DNA of 64,000 bases from Aequorivita antarctica (GTDB taxonomy: Bacteria > Bacteroidota > Bacteroidia > Flavobacteriales > Flavobacteriaceae): the NCBI RefSeq assembly GCF_007997155.1, contig NZ_VORT01000002.1, positions 1 through 64,000 of the forward strand. Reading direction: 5' to 3'. The translations under genes and the position numbers were made by a program. This document shows, piece after piece, positions 1 through 6,843 of the stretch. Position 1 is the stretch's first letter. Each line of letters starts with the position of its first letter. Below the pieces are notes generated by a model. That model was given only the letters and a program-made list of their open reading frames with translations, had not been told where the DNA came from and did no database searches.

Positions 1-1
1 T

Positions 2-91
2 TCATTAAATAAAATGAAACCAACAGAATTTGAAACTTATGTTGATAGCTTAACCAATAAGCATAAACCAAAATATAAGATAAACTATTAA
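2..91 (+). CDS. C-terminal fragment of a protein cut by the window edge
   Basis: An open frame enters from the left edge and ends at a TAA at 89-91, giving about 29 residues rich in Lys and Asn (ending KYKINY). No domain can be recognised in so short a piece. It lies 76 bp upstream of a LytTR response regulator on the same strand. A partner sensor histidine kinase would be the usual neighbour in that position, but nothing in the fragment itself proves this. An internal ATG at 14 is unlikely to be a real start because the frame is open to the edge. Confidence 0.45.
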   Translation, partial: SLNKMKPTEFETYVDSLTNKHKPKYKINY

Positions 92-123
92 CCAGAAAAA
101 AGGCAACCTTAATCAGGCAAGCT

Positions 124-166
124 CAAACCATCAACCATCAACCATCAACCAACCAACCAACCAACT
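124..166. repeat. CAACCAT / AACC short tandem array
   Basis: About three near-copies of a CAACCAT heptamer are followed by four AACC tetramers, ending immediately before the ATG at 168. The array occupies the place of the ribosome-binding region of the LytTR gene, so length changes could alter its translation. That effect is inference. Confidence 0.75.
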
Positions 167-167
167 A

Positions 168-923
168 ATGAATGTACTAATCATTGAAGACGAAAAACCT
201 TCCGCTCGCTATCTTCAGCGTATGCTTGAGAAACAGGATGTGAAAGTGAACCAAATGTTGCACAGTGTGGAAGAAGCTGTGAATTGGTTCCAAAACAATC
301 CACATCCAGATCTTATTTTTCTTGACATCCAGTTGAGCGATGGCCTTTCTTTTGAGATTTTTGATATTGTTGAAGTGAATAGCGCCATCATTTTCACCAC
401 CGCTTTTGATGAATATGCGCTTCAAGCCTTCAAATTGAACAGTATAGATTATTTACTGAAACCGATTGACGAAGATGAATTACAGGCTGCTGTTAAAAAA
501 TACAAATTCCTAAAACCTGCAACCCAAAATGTACAGTTCAATTTTGAAGATATCAAAAAACTGCTCGTTAATCCTATGGAACGCGACTACAAAAAACGTT
601 TTACCACAAAAATTGGGCAGCATATAAAAATGATATCTGTAGATGAAATTGAGTGTTTCTATTCTGAAAATAAAGGTACATACGCACATACAGTGGACGG
701 ACGTGATTATCTTTTGGAAACTACGCTAGAACAGTTGGAACAGGAACTTTCACCCGAAACGTTTTTCCGTATTAGCCGGAAATTCTATATAAACATAAAT
801 TCAATAAAAGATATAATTTCTTATACCAATTCTCGACTTCAACTAAAATTGAACAGTTACAAAGTTCAAGAAGTAATTGTTGCTCGTGAGCGTGTGAAGG
901 ATTTTAAACTCTGGCTGGAATAA
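168..923 (+). CDS. LytTR-family response regulator
   Basis: This 251-residue cytoplasmic regulator has an N-terminal receiver domain (about residues 2-115) with acidic residues E7 and D8 and the phospho-acceptor Asp53 in an FLDIQ motif. A C-terminal LytTR DNA-binding domain (about 145-250) has the typical ISVDEIECFYSENKGTYAHT and FFRISRKFYIN patterns. LytTR regulators normally work with a LytS/YehU-type membrane kinase, and the truncated gene just upstream may be that partner. The start ATG directly follows the AACC repeat, with no Shine-Dalgarno site, as is normal in Bacteroidota. The target genes cannot be inferred. Family assignment is secure. Confidence 0.93.
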   Translation: MNVLIIEDEKPSARYLQRMLEKQDVKVNQMLHSVEEAVNWFQNNPHPDLIFLDIQLSDGLSFEIFDIVEVNSAIIFTTAFDEYALQAFKLNSIDYLLKPIDEDELQAAVKKYKFLKPATQNVQFNFEDIKKLLVNPMERDYKKRFTTKIGQHIKMISVDEIECFYSENKGTYAHTVDGRDYLLETTLEQLEQELSPETFFRISRKFYININSIKDIISYTNSRLQLKLNSYKVQEVIVARERVKDFKLWLE

Positions 924-925
924 CT

Positions 926-2149
926 TTATTTTTTCTTTTTGTCAACTTCAATTCTATTTTCCTGAAATGAAGATGGTAAAAGCTTCGGGATAAATTTCAC
1001 TAAAAGGGGTAAAAGTACTGTTCCGCCTGGAAGCAAGAATATGGTGAGTGACGGAATGGTTTTGCAAACATCTAGCAATTGTTCTTTCACTTTTGTTTTT
1101 TCCTCAGCAGACAGATCGCGCACAGTGGAGTGGCCCAAAAGGACCACCAACTCACCGCTTTCCTCTAGCTCGCGTGCTAAGCGGTCTTTATTCCTTATAA
1201 TCAAAAGCTTAACCGTTGCGGCAGATTGCTTGTAAAACTGCTTCACAGGATTTGAATATTCAAAAAGAAGGATTTTTTCGGTATATCTTTCTGAAAACAT
1301 AGCCAAGTCAGAAAGACTTTTCCGCAGTTCCTCTTCAGAAAGATTTAGCGTTACCAATAATTGTTGCAAAAACTGCTGTTCGGAAGGGTCAAGTTTTAAA
1401 TCTTCCCAAACTGTGAGGTAACATAGGTCCAGTATATATTTTTTTTCCAAGGAATCCTCATCATTGTCTAAATAATTGAGACTATCTAAAAAAGTTGCAG
1501 AACCACCTTCGCTTTCATCAATTATATATCCCGATGAGGTTTCAAAAAGTTCAATCAACAACTTGTCGTATTTTGATTTTTTCTTTTTGGACTTTAAAGT
1601 GTAAAAACAAGCAGTCAGCACAATGGTTTCTTGCTGTCTGTAGTATTTTTTAGCTGAATTTGGATCTTTTTGCCAATACTTATAGGACAGTATATCCAGA
1701 TAGAGCAGGGCATGGGTAAGCAGGGAAATTGTGTTTTTCTTTAAAAGTGAATTGGCCGACTGCAAGCGAGCAGACAATATATGCTCTAATGAGTTTGAAG
1801 GGCTATGCGAAAGTGAAAATTTTTGAAAGAAGCCCGTTTTTCCCTTTTCAAGTTGATTGTAAAACAGCAAAATATTACTGATGGCTTCCTCATAAGAGCT
1901 ATTTTTGTTTGTTTGAAAAAACTGAAATAGCAATGCATGAAATAGATTTATTTTAGTAATCTCTTCTTTGGTAAGTTTCAAATTGCCAAGAGATTTTTTG
2001 GGCAGGGCGGAAACAGAGACTCCATAAATGAAACCGGTTTGTTTTAAGGCTTCATAAAACTGGTGGTTGTTTTTAAAGGCATCTATAAGTTCTTCTTTTT
2101 CAAAAAGATTCAGAAATTTTAAAATCCAATCGGATGCAGAAGGGTTCAT
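926..2149 (-). CDS. LETM1-related protein
   Basis: A 407-residue protein with no signal peptide and a mostly helical, lysine-rich body. The last ~110 residues resemble the LETM1 ribosome-binding-like domain: a VLLGHSTVRDLSAEEKTKVKEQLLD segment, then the hydrophobic FLLPGGTVLLPLLVKFIPKLLPSSF hallmark, then a basic tail. Bacteroidota homologues are often named LETM1-related (biofilm-associated) proteins and their biochemical role is unknown. The gene converges on the LytTR gene with only 2 bp between stop codons and is divergent from the DUF4331 gene. The 146-bp region between 2149 and 2296 must hold both promoters. I see no consensus -7 box there. Confidence 0.7.
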   Translation of the reverse strand: MNPSASDWILKFLNLFEKEELIDAFKNNHQFYEALKQTGFIYGVSVSALPKKSLGNLKLTKEEITKINLFHALLFQFFQTNKNSSYEEAISNILLFYNQLEKGKTGFFQKFSLSHSPSNSLEHILSARLQSANSLLKKNTISLLTHALLYLDILSYKYWQKDPNSAKKYYRQQETIVLTACFYTLKSKKKKSKYDKLLIELFETSSGYIIDESEGGSATFLDSLNYLDNDEDSLEKKYILDLCYLTVWEDLKLDPSEQQFLQQLLVTLNLSEEELRKSLSDLAMFSERYTEKILLFEYSNPVKQFYKQSAATVKLLIIRNKDRLARELEESGELVVLLGHSTVRDLSAEEKTKVKEQLLDVCKTIPSLTIFLLPGGTVLLPLLVKFIPKLLPSSFQENRIEVDKKKK

Positions 2150-2295
2150 TGAATTATTTATGGTTATTTTAGGGCTCTTAAACCACAGTTTTCCTTGTTA
2201 ACAAAAGATTAACGCTTTTATAAAAACCATGAACTTACAATTAAACGTAAGTATAGCGAACAAGTAAAAATAATTAATTAAAACCAACAAAAAAG

Positions 2296-2991
2296 ATGAA
2301 AAAATCAAAAATTTTTGCAATAATCGGTGGACTCGGTATAGCCACACTATCGATATTTTTAATATCGGCAGATCACATTGATGCACCGTCTGTTACAGGT
2401 ACAAAAGCAGATATTACAGACTTTTATGCCTTTCAGGGATCGAACAGCAGTAATTTTGTTTTTGCTGCTAACGTACAAGGGCTTTTACCTCCAGGGACAC
2501 CTACAGACCAAGCAACGTTTGACGAAACCATATTGATTGAGTTCAATATAGATTACAACAATGATCTTAAAGAAGACTTAGTGATCCAAGCCATAAAGCG
2601 TGGTGACTCTATGTATTTCTTTGGTCCTTCGGCTCCAGCTTTTAGCGGTTCGGAAGGTATTAAAAGTATTATTGCTACTTCAGCGCCTAACAGTGTAAAG
2701 ATTTCTACTAGAGACGATGTTCAAATAGCAGATAAAAACGGAATGAAGTTTTTTGCGGGGCCTCGGGAAGATCCTTTCTTCTTTGACTTTAATAAGTATA
2801 ACGAAGTTCTTGCAGGAACAGCTACAGGTTTTGATAATCCAGGTGACGATACTTTTGCAGGTAAAAATGTTTTAAGTATAGTAGTTGAATTTCCAAAATC
2901 CATGCTTCCCAATGGAACTGCAGGCGTAAATCCGTTTGCCTCCAGCACTCCTATGTATAATGTTTGGGTGGAAACCAAAAGAAAACAATAA
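2296..2991 (+). CDS. DUF4331 family exported protein
   Basis: This 231-residue protein starts with a Lys-rich, hydrophobic N-terminus (residues 1-25) that looks like a signal peptide or signal anchor. The ADHIDAPSV motif at the start of the mature part is characteristic of DUF4331 proteins. Asp- and Gly-rich loops (DYNNDLKEDLV, FFFDFNKYNEVLAG) follow and the protein ends at VWVETKRK. Homologues can be two to three times longer, so this is a short member. Function is unknown. Four bases later comes a lipoprotein gene on the same strand, suggesting an operon. The start is preceded by an A-rich tract. Confidence 0.75.
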   Translation: MKKSKIFAIIGGLGIATLSIFLISADHIDAPSVTGTKADITDFYAFQGSNSSNFVFAANVQGLLPPGTPTDQATFDETILIEFNIDYNNDLKEDLVIQAIKRGDSMYFFGPSAPAFSGSEGIKSIIATSAPNSVKISTRDDVQIADKNGMKFFAGPREDPFFFDFNKYNEVLAGTATGFDNPGDDTFAGKNVLSIVVEFPKSMLPNGTAGVNPFASSTPMYNVWVETKRKQ

Positions 2992-3021
2992 GAATTGCTA
3001 ACCTTAAAAAATTATAAAAAG

Positions 3022-3648
3022 ATGAAAACATTTAAATATATAACCCTTTTTGCCGCAATAACAACATCACTATTGTTTGTGCAATGTAAAGATGAAGACG
3101 ATAACGTAATTATTAATGCTACCTGCTCAGATGGAATATTGAATGGGAACGAAACGGGCATTGACTGTGGAGGAACGGCTTGTTTGCCTTGTGGCGAAGT
3201 ACTGGATTTCAGTGGAACCTATATACAGGAAGATCAAATGGGTCGTCCAGGTATCAATACCGTATTTGGATCTACTGGTTTTAAGGATGCCTTTAACGTA
3301 ACTGTGCCTTCTGAAATGCAGGCGGCATTCCAAAGCAAGTTCCAGACGAACCTTCTTACATTGAATGCAGGTTATACAACAAATGCTTTAGGCTTAAATG
3401 CAGAAGTATTTACAACAGTACTTTCAAACGATGTATTGTGGTTGGCACAAACTGGAATAACCACCTATTTCAACGGAACCGAAATATTGACAGGAAGAGC
3501 ATTGAGTGATGACGTAATAGATGTATCGTTATTGTTGATTTTTGGTGGTCCTGATGGAACCGAAAATCCTACTTTGACAAGCGATGGAGTACCAGCTAAT
3601 GATGTTGCTTTCTCCAGCACTTTCCCTTATATGGTTGGACCATTTTAA
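3022..3648 (+). CDS. Secreted lipoprotein with Cys-rich DCGG motif
   Basis: I chose the ATG at 3022 (208 residues) because it follows an A-rich tract and begins a clear lipoprotein signal with Cys22 in LLFVQC. Downstream, residues ~34-57 carry a Cys-rich stretch of the pattern C-SDG-NGNETGIDCGG-C-C. That motif recurs near the N-terminus of many Bacteroidota surface lipoproteins. The remainder is Thr/Gly/Asn rich with no recognised fold. It follows the DUF4331 gene closely and is followed by a strong terminator, so the two probably form one transcript. An upstream TTG at 2995 in the same frame is unlikely to be used. Function unknown. Confidence 0.7.
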   Translation: MKTFKYITLFAAITTSLLFVQCKDEDDNVIINATCSDGILNGNETGIDCGGTACLPCGEVLDFSGTYIQEDQMGRPGINTVFGSTGFKDAFNVTVPSEMQAAFQSKFQTNLLTLNAGYTTNALGLNAEVFTTVLSNDVLWLAQTGITTYFNGTEILTGRALSDDVIDVSLLLIFGGPDGTENPTLTSDGVPANDVAFSSTFPYMVGPF

Positions 3649-3666
3649 TTAGGTTGATTTTAATTC

Positions 3667-3695
3667 AAAAAAGAGAACGTTTTGTTCTCTTTTTT
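3667..3695 (+). terminator. Intrinsic terminator
   Basis: A perfect 12-bp stem (AAAAAAGAGAAC with its complement) around a 5-nt loop, 18 bp after the lipoprotein stop. The A and T tracts at the two ends make it usable in both directions. Confidence 0.85.
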
Positions 3696-3747
3696 GGTTT
3701 AAAACGTATTTTAAAAAAAGCGCAACCAAAAAAAATATTTTAAAAAG

Positions 3748-5025
3748 ATGAAAAAGATAATAACATTACTACTTGTCGCAGTTCTTTTTGGATGTCAAGA
3801 AAAGCCCAAAAATATTACTGACAGTAAAGATTACGACCCCTATTTGATTACGAACAATACTCCTTCCAAAGATCTCATTCAGGAAGAGTTTGAGTATTGG
3901 CAGAAAGAATTCGATAACGATTCTACACATTTGATGGAAATGAGCCGTTTGTCAGGCATTCACGCAGCAATGTTTGCAAGCTCAGGAGATATTACCGAAT
4001 TGAAAACTTCGGAAAAACTCATTAAGAAATCGCACGATGTTTCGGCTAGAAACAAAGATTCCTATTTGCGAAGTTTAGCGCATAATTACGTCTCGCAACA
4101 TCGTTTTAAAGAAGCACAGGTTTTGCTGGATAGCGCATATACTTATCCCGATAATCATAAAGATACCGAAATGATGCTTTTTGATGTTGCAATGGAAATG
4201 GGTGAATACAGCCGTGCAGATACTTTATTGGGAAAAATTAAAGACCCAAAAGATTTCAATTATTTAATTCGTTTGGCGAAATGGAGCGATCACAATGGCA
4301 ATCTTGATGCAGCTATAAAATATATGGAACAGGCTAAACAAATAGCTGAAGAGCGCGACAATAAAGGGTTAAAGGTTTGGGTATATAGCAACATTGGCGA
4401 TTTTTATGGCCATGCCGGAAGACTTCAGGATTCATACAATAGCTATTTGAAAACCTTGGCAATTGAGCCAGACAATCATTATGTGAAAAAACAACTTGCG
4501 TGGATGGTTTATTCTTCTGAAAGAAACACCAAAGAAGCAAATCGCATTTTGGATTCCGTAATGGTAAACCACAAAGCGCCTGATTATTACCTTTTAAAAG
4601 GGCAAATAGCAGCATATGAAGGCAATACTTCCGAAGCGAACAAAGAATACGATATGTTCATAAAGGCGACGGAAAACCCTGATTATGGAGGAATGTACAA
4701 TGCTTATCTCATAGATCTTTACGCAGATCTTGAGCCGCAAAAAGCACTGAAATTAGCAGCAAAAGAAATTACAAACCGCGCTACACCGGAAACATATCAG
4801 TTATTAGCGTATTCACAATTAAAAGCTGGCGACAAAGAAGCTGCACTGAAAACAATTGAGGAATATGTAGAAGGCAAAACTTCGGAGCCGAAAGCACTCT
4901 TTCACTCCGCTTTGATTTATAAAGCAAATGGGATGAAGGATAAAGTGGCTTCTTTAAAAGAAGAATTGATGGGTGCTGCTTATGAATTGGGACCGGTAAA
5001 ATCTAAAGAAATAGAAAGATTATAA
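3748..5025 (+). CDS. TPR-repeat lipoprotein
   Basis: A 425-residue protein with a lipobox at VLFGC (Cys16), followed by a helical region with several tetratricopeptide-like repeats between about residues 120 and 410. Examples are the segments around GNLDAAIKYMEQAKQIAEE, GRLQDSYNSYLKTLAIEPDN and GDKEAALKTIEEYVEG. TPR proteins act as interaction scaffolds, and this one is probably anchored in the cell envelope. No catalytic domain is visible. It stands alone: a terminator precedes it and a cluster of hairpins follows it. Confidence 0.75.
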   Translation: MKKIITLLLVAVLFGCQEKPKNITDSKDYDPYLITNNTPSKDLIQEEFEYWQKEFDNDSTHLMEMSRLSGIHAAMFASSGDITELKTSEKLIKKSHDVSARNKDSYLRSLAHNYVSQHRFKEAQVLLDSAYTYPDNHKDTEMMLFDVAMEMGEYSRADTLLGKIKDPKDFNYLIRLAKWSDHNGNLDAAIKYMEQAKQIAEERDNKGLKVWVYSNIGDFYGHAGRLQDSYNSYLKTLAIEPDNHYVKKQLAWMVYSSERNTKEANRILDSVMVNHKAPDYYLLKGQIAAYEGNTSEANKEYDMFIKATENPDYGGMYNAYLIDLYADLEPQKALKLAAKEITNRATPETYQLLAYSQLKAGDKEAALKTIEEYVEGKTSEPKALFHSALIYKANGMKDKVASLKEELMGAAYELGPVKSKEIERL

Positions 5026-5034
5026 TAAATTGAA

Positions 5035-5124
5035 AACCAACCTTACACTTTTTACGTAAATAGAGTTGAGGTTGGTTATCTATCAAGAAGTTGATAGATT
5101 TTACAAAACCGGTTTTCCGGTTTT
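5035..5124. other. Three consecutive stem-loops after the TPR gene
   Basis: Three perfect inverted repeats follow one another: AACCAACCT at 5035-5043 with 5069-5077; ATCTATCAA at 5078-5086 with 5091-5099 (loop GAAG); and AAAACCGG at 5105-5112 with 5117-5124 (loop TTTT). The last can act as a weak terminator. They lie in the gene-free 5026-5297 stretch. Confidence 0.7.
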
Positions 5125-5144
5125 ACAGAGTTTTTTGTTAGTTG

Positions 5145-5172
5145 AAGCGTCCGCCATTATTGGCGGGCGCTT
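5145..5172 (+). terminator. Intrinsic terminator
   Basis: A 12-bp GC-rich stem (AAGCGTCCGCCA with TGGCGGGCGCTT, one G-T pair) with a 4-nt loop TTAT, followed by a T run. It terminates transcription of the upstream TPR gene. Confidence 0.8.
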
Positions 5173-5192
5173 TTTTATGGACTCCTTTTTAC

Positions 5193-5232
5193 CACGACTG
5201 CATGAATTTTCTGATAAATTCATGCAGTCGTG
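5193..5232. repeat. Perfect 17-bp palindrome, ACCACGA-type repeat
   Basis: CACGACTGCATGAATTT at 5193-5209 is exactly complementary to 5216-5232 with a 6-nt loop. Together with the preceding bases it closely matches the hairpin at 24404-24446 (shared TTTACCACGA.TGCA.GAAT), so both are probably copies of one dispersed palindromic element. Confidence 0.7.
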
Positions 5233-5246
5233 TCTGTCCTTATAAA

Positions 5247-5276
5247 AAAAACCTGAACGAGTCTGTCCAGGTTTTT
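5247..5276 (-). terminator. Terminator of the sigma/anti-sigma operon
   Basis: AAAAACCTG (5247-5255) pairs with CAGGTTTTT (5268-5276). On the minus strand the stem is followed by eight T, 20-50 bp after the anti-sigma stop codon. Confidence 0.75.
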
Positions 5277-5297
5277 AATTCAAGTTATTATTTCTTC

Positions 5298-6092
5298 TTA
5301 AATGGTTATCATTCCCAAGGTATATAATTGGGAGAGGGTAGGTGTTTCGCTTCCGCCTTCAGGCTCTAAGGTTATTCCAAAAGCCTCAGGAGTTGGGAAG
5401 TTTACAAACTTATAGATTCCTTCGCCAGCTTTATTTTGGGAAGCGATCAAACCAACGCTGGTTGGAGTAAGCGGTTCCATTTTGAGGGACCACACTTGGT
5501 AAACCTTTCCGCGGGGGGGAGTAGGTAAACCTTTAACATCTATATAAGCCACATTTTCCTTTTTGTTCAAATATACCTTGGCAAAAGCTTCGGGCGCAAC
5601 TGCTTGATTTCCCGGAAGCGTATATGCTTGGTAATCTTTAGATCTTAAAACCTCAAGAATTTCGTTGTTTTCAGCAAGTTGATTTTCAAAAGTTGAATTT
5701 TCTTCCTTTAAAACCGTGTTTTCGATTGTAGTTACTTGTATTGAATTGTTTAAATCATTAGTTTGCTTCAACATCCACAAAATTCCGCCCATAAACAAGA
5801 TGGCAGCAGCCCAGCCTGTGATTGTTGGCCAATTAAGGGTTCTTACTTTATTGTCTCCTAAATCTTTTACATTTCTAATTGAGTTTAAAATATAGGTCCA
5901 AGACATTGCCTGTACTGGTGGTGCTACTGTTTCGGCTAGGTGCAAGAGAGACTCTTCAATAAGTTCAATTTCACGCTTCACTTCGGGATGCGCGGCAATT
6001 GCTACTTCCACTTCAATAGCTTCCTCTGGTGACAATGCGCCACATACGTAAAGCTCTAAATTTCCTGATGCTATGATTTCTTCTGGGGTCAT
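5298..6092 (-). CDS. Anti-sigma factor, RskA-type C-terminal domain
   Basis: A 264-residue membrane protein. Residues 1-60 form a helical cytoplasmic zinc-finger-like anti-sigma region without the Zn ligands (ELYVCGALSPEEA... EVEVAIAAHPEV). One transmembrane helix spans about 85-108 (WPTITGWAAAILFMGGILWML). A short coiled-coil-like stretch (111-150) follows, then an extracytoplasmic RskA domain with the GKVYQVWSLKMEPLTPTSVGLI signature. RskA-class proteins bind and hold an ECF sigma factor. The ECF gene lies directly upstream on the same strand (6 bp gap), so the pair is almost certainly a cognate sigma/anti-sigma unit. The inducing signal is unknown. Confidence 0.9.
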   Translation of the reverse strand: MTPEEIIASGNLELYVCGALSPEEAIEVEVAIAAHPEVKREIELIEESLLHLAETVAPPVQAMSWTYILNSIRNVKDLGDNKVRTLNWPTITGWAAAILFMGGILWMLKQTNDLNNSIQVTTIENTVLKEENSTFENQLAENNEILEVLRSKDYQAYTLPGNQAVAPEAFAKVYLNKKENVAYIDVKGLPTPPRGKVYQVWSLKMEPLTPTSVGLIASQNKAGEGIYKFVNFPTPEAFGITLEPEGGSETPTLSQLYTLGMITI

Positions 6093-6098
6093 AATATT

Positions 6099-6632
6099 TT
6101 ATCCTAAAACCATTACCCGCAATTCATTGATGCAGGTTCTGTTTCTTGTTTTTATTGTTCCTAACGGTATATCCAGTGTTTTTGAAGCCTCTGCCTGTGT
6201 GAACCCTTTAAAATATAAAAGATCAATTATCTTAATACACGCAGGTTTAAGGGCATTCACAAACTTTTTTAATCCAATGGCGTTTGTCGCTATGTTTAAA
6301 CTATCTGAGGATGATAATATATCTACGAAGTTAGTGGTACTTAGGTTTTTTCTGGAATTTTTAAATGCTTTGGAACGGGTTTCGTCTATAGCCGTATTTC
6401 GTGCAATATTTAAAAGCCACGTAAAGAAACGACCTTTATTGACAGAATATGAAGAAGCATTATTCCAGACTTTTATGAAAACATCCTGCAACAATTCTTC
6501 TGCAGTATTTTCGTCCAAAACAATACTATAAATGATACCATAGGTGGCTTCGCTATACATTGTATACAAACGTGAAAAAGCTTTTTCGCTTCCGTTTTGC
6601 ATCTCTATAATGAGATCGTTGGGTTGTTCCAT
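6099..6632 (-). CDS. ECF RNA polymerase sigma factor
   Basis: With the ATG at 6632 this is 177 residues, the normal ECF length. Longer starts would run into the divergent peptidase promoter. Region 2 (about 20-85) holds AEELLQDVFIKVWNNASSY and the FFTWLLNIARNTAIDETRS core-binding/-10 segment. Region 4 (about 120-175) has KIIDLLYFKGFTQAEASKTLDIPLGTIKTR, the helix-turn-helix for -35 recognition. It is co-directional with the anti-sigma gene below it. Such pairs usually autoregulate, and the 6633-6843 divergent region would hold that promoter. Confidence 0.93.
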   Translation of the reverse strand: MEQPNDLIIEMQNGSEKAFSRLYTMYSEATYGIIYSIVLDENTAEELLQDVFIKVWNNASSYSVNKGRFFTWLLNIARNTAIDETRSKAFKNSRKNLSTTNFVDILSSSDSLNIATNAIGLKKFVNALKPACIKIIDLLYFKGFTQAEASKTLDIPLGTIKTRNRTCINELRVMVLG

Positions 6633-6762
6633 AGAACTTTTTTTTGAGAGTAAAAGTAATGAAATTATTACTTTGGAACTTAAAGAGTTTTTGATTGTTC
6701 TGTAAAATAGGTAGTATTTTAAATATAGATATGTTAAATTTCCTTTGTATTTTAAGATAAAG

Positions 6763-6792
6763 TTGTGAAAAAAATATTTTTTAATAGCTTTA
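6763..6792 (+). promoter_or_regulatory. Candidate Bacteroidota promoter of the M36 peptidase gene
   Basis: TTG at 6763-6765, then 19 bp, then TAGCTTTA at 6785-6792. This is one mismatch from the TTG-N19-TAnnTTTG consensus of the Bacteroidota primary sigma factor and leaves a leader of about 45 nt before the ATG at 6844. Confidence 0.45.
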
Positions 6793-6843
6793 CAAAAACT
6801 TAACCTGCTAAAAACTAATATTAATCCAAACAAATCAAAAAAA

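Noticed and set aside
6073-6531. A 152-codon open frame on the plus strand opposite the ECF sigma gene
   Set aside because: It is the mirror of the sigma-factor coding sequence, has no recognisable domain and no start context. The minus-strand sigma motifs are unambiguous.
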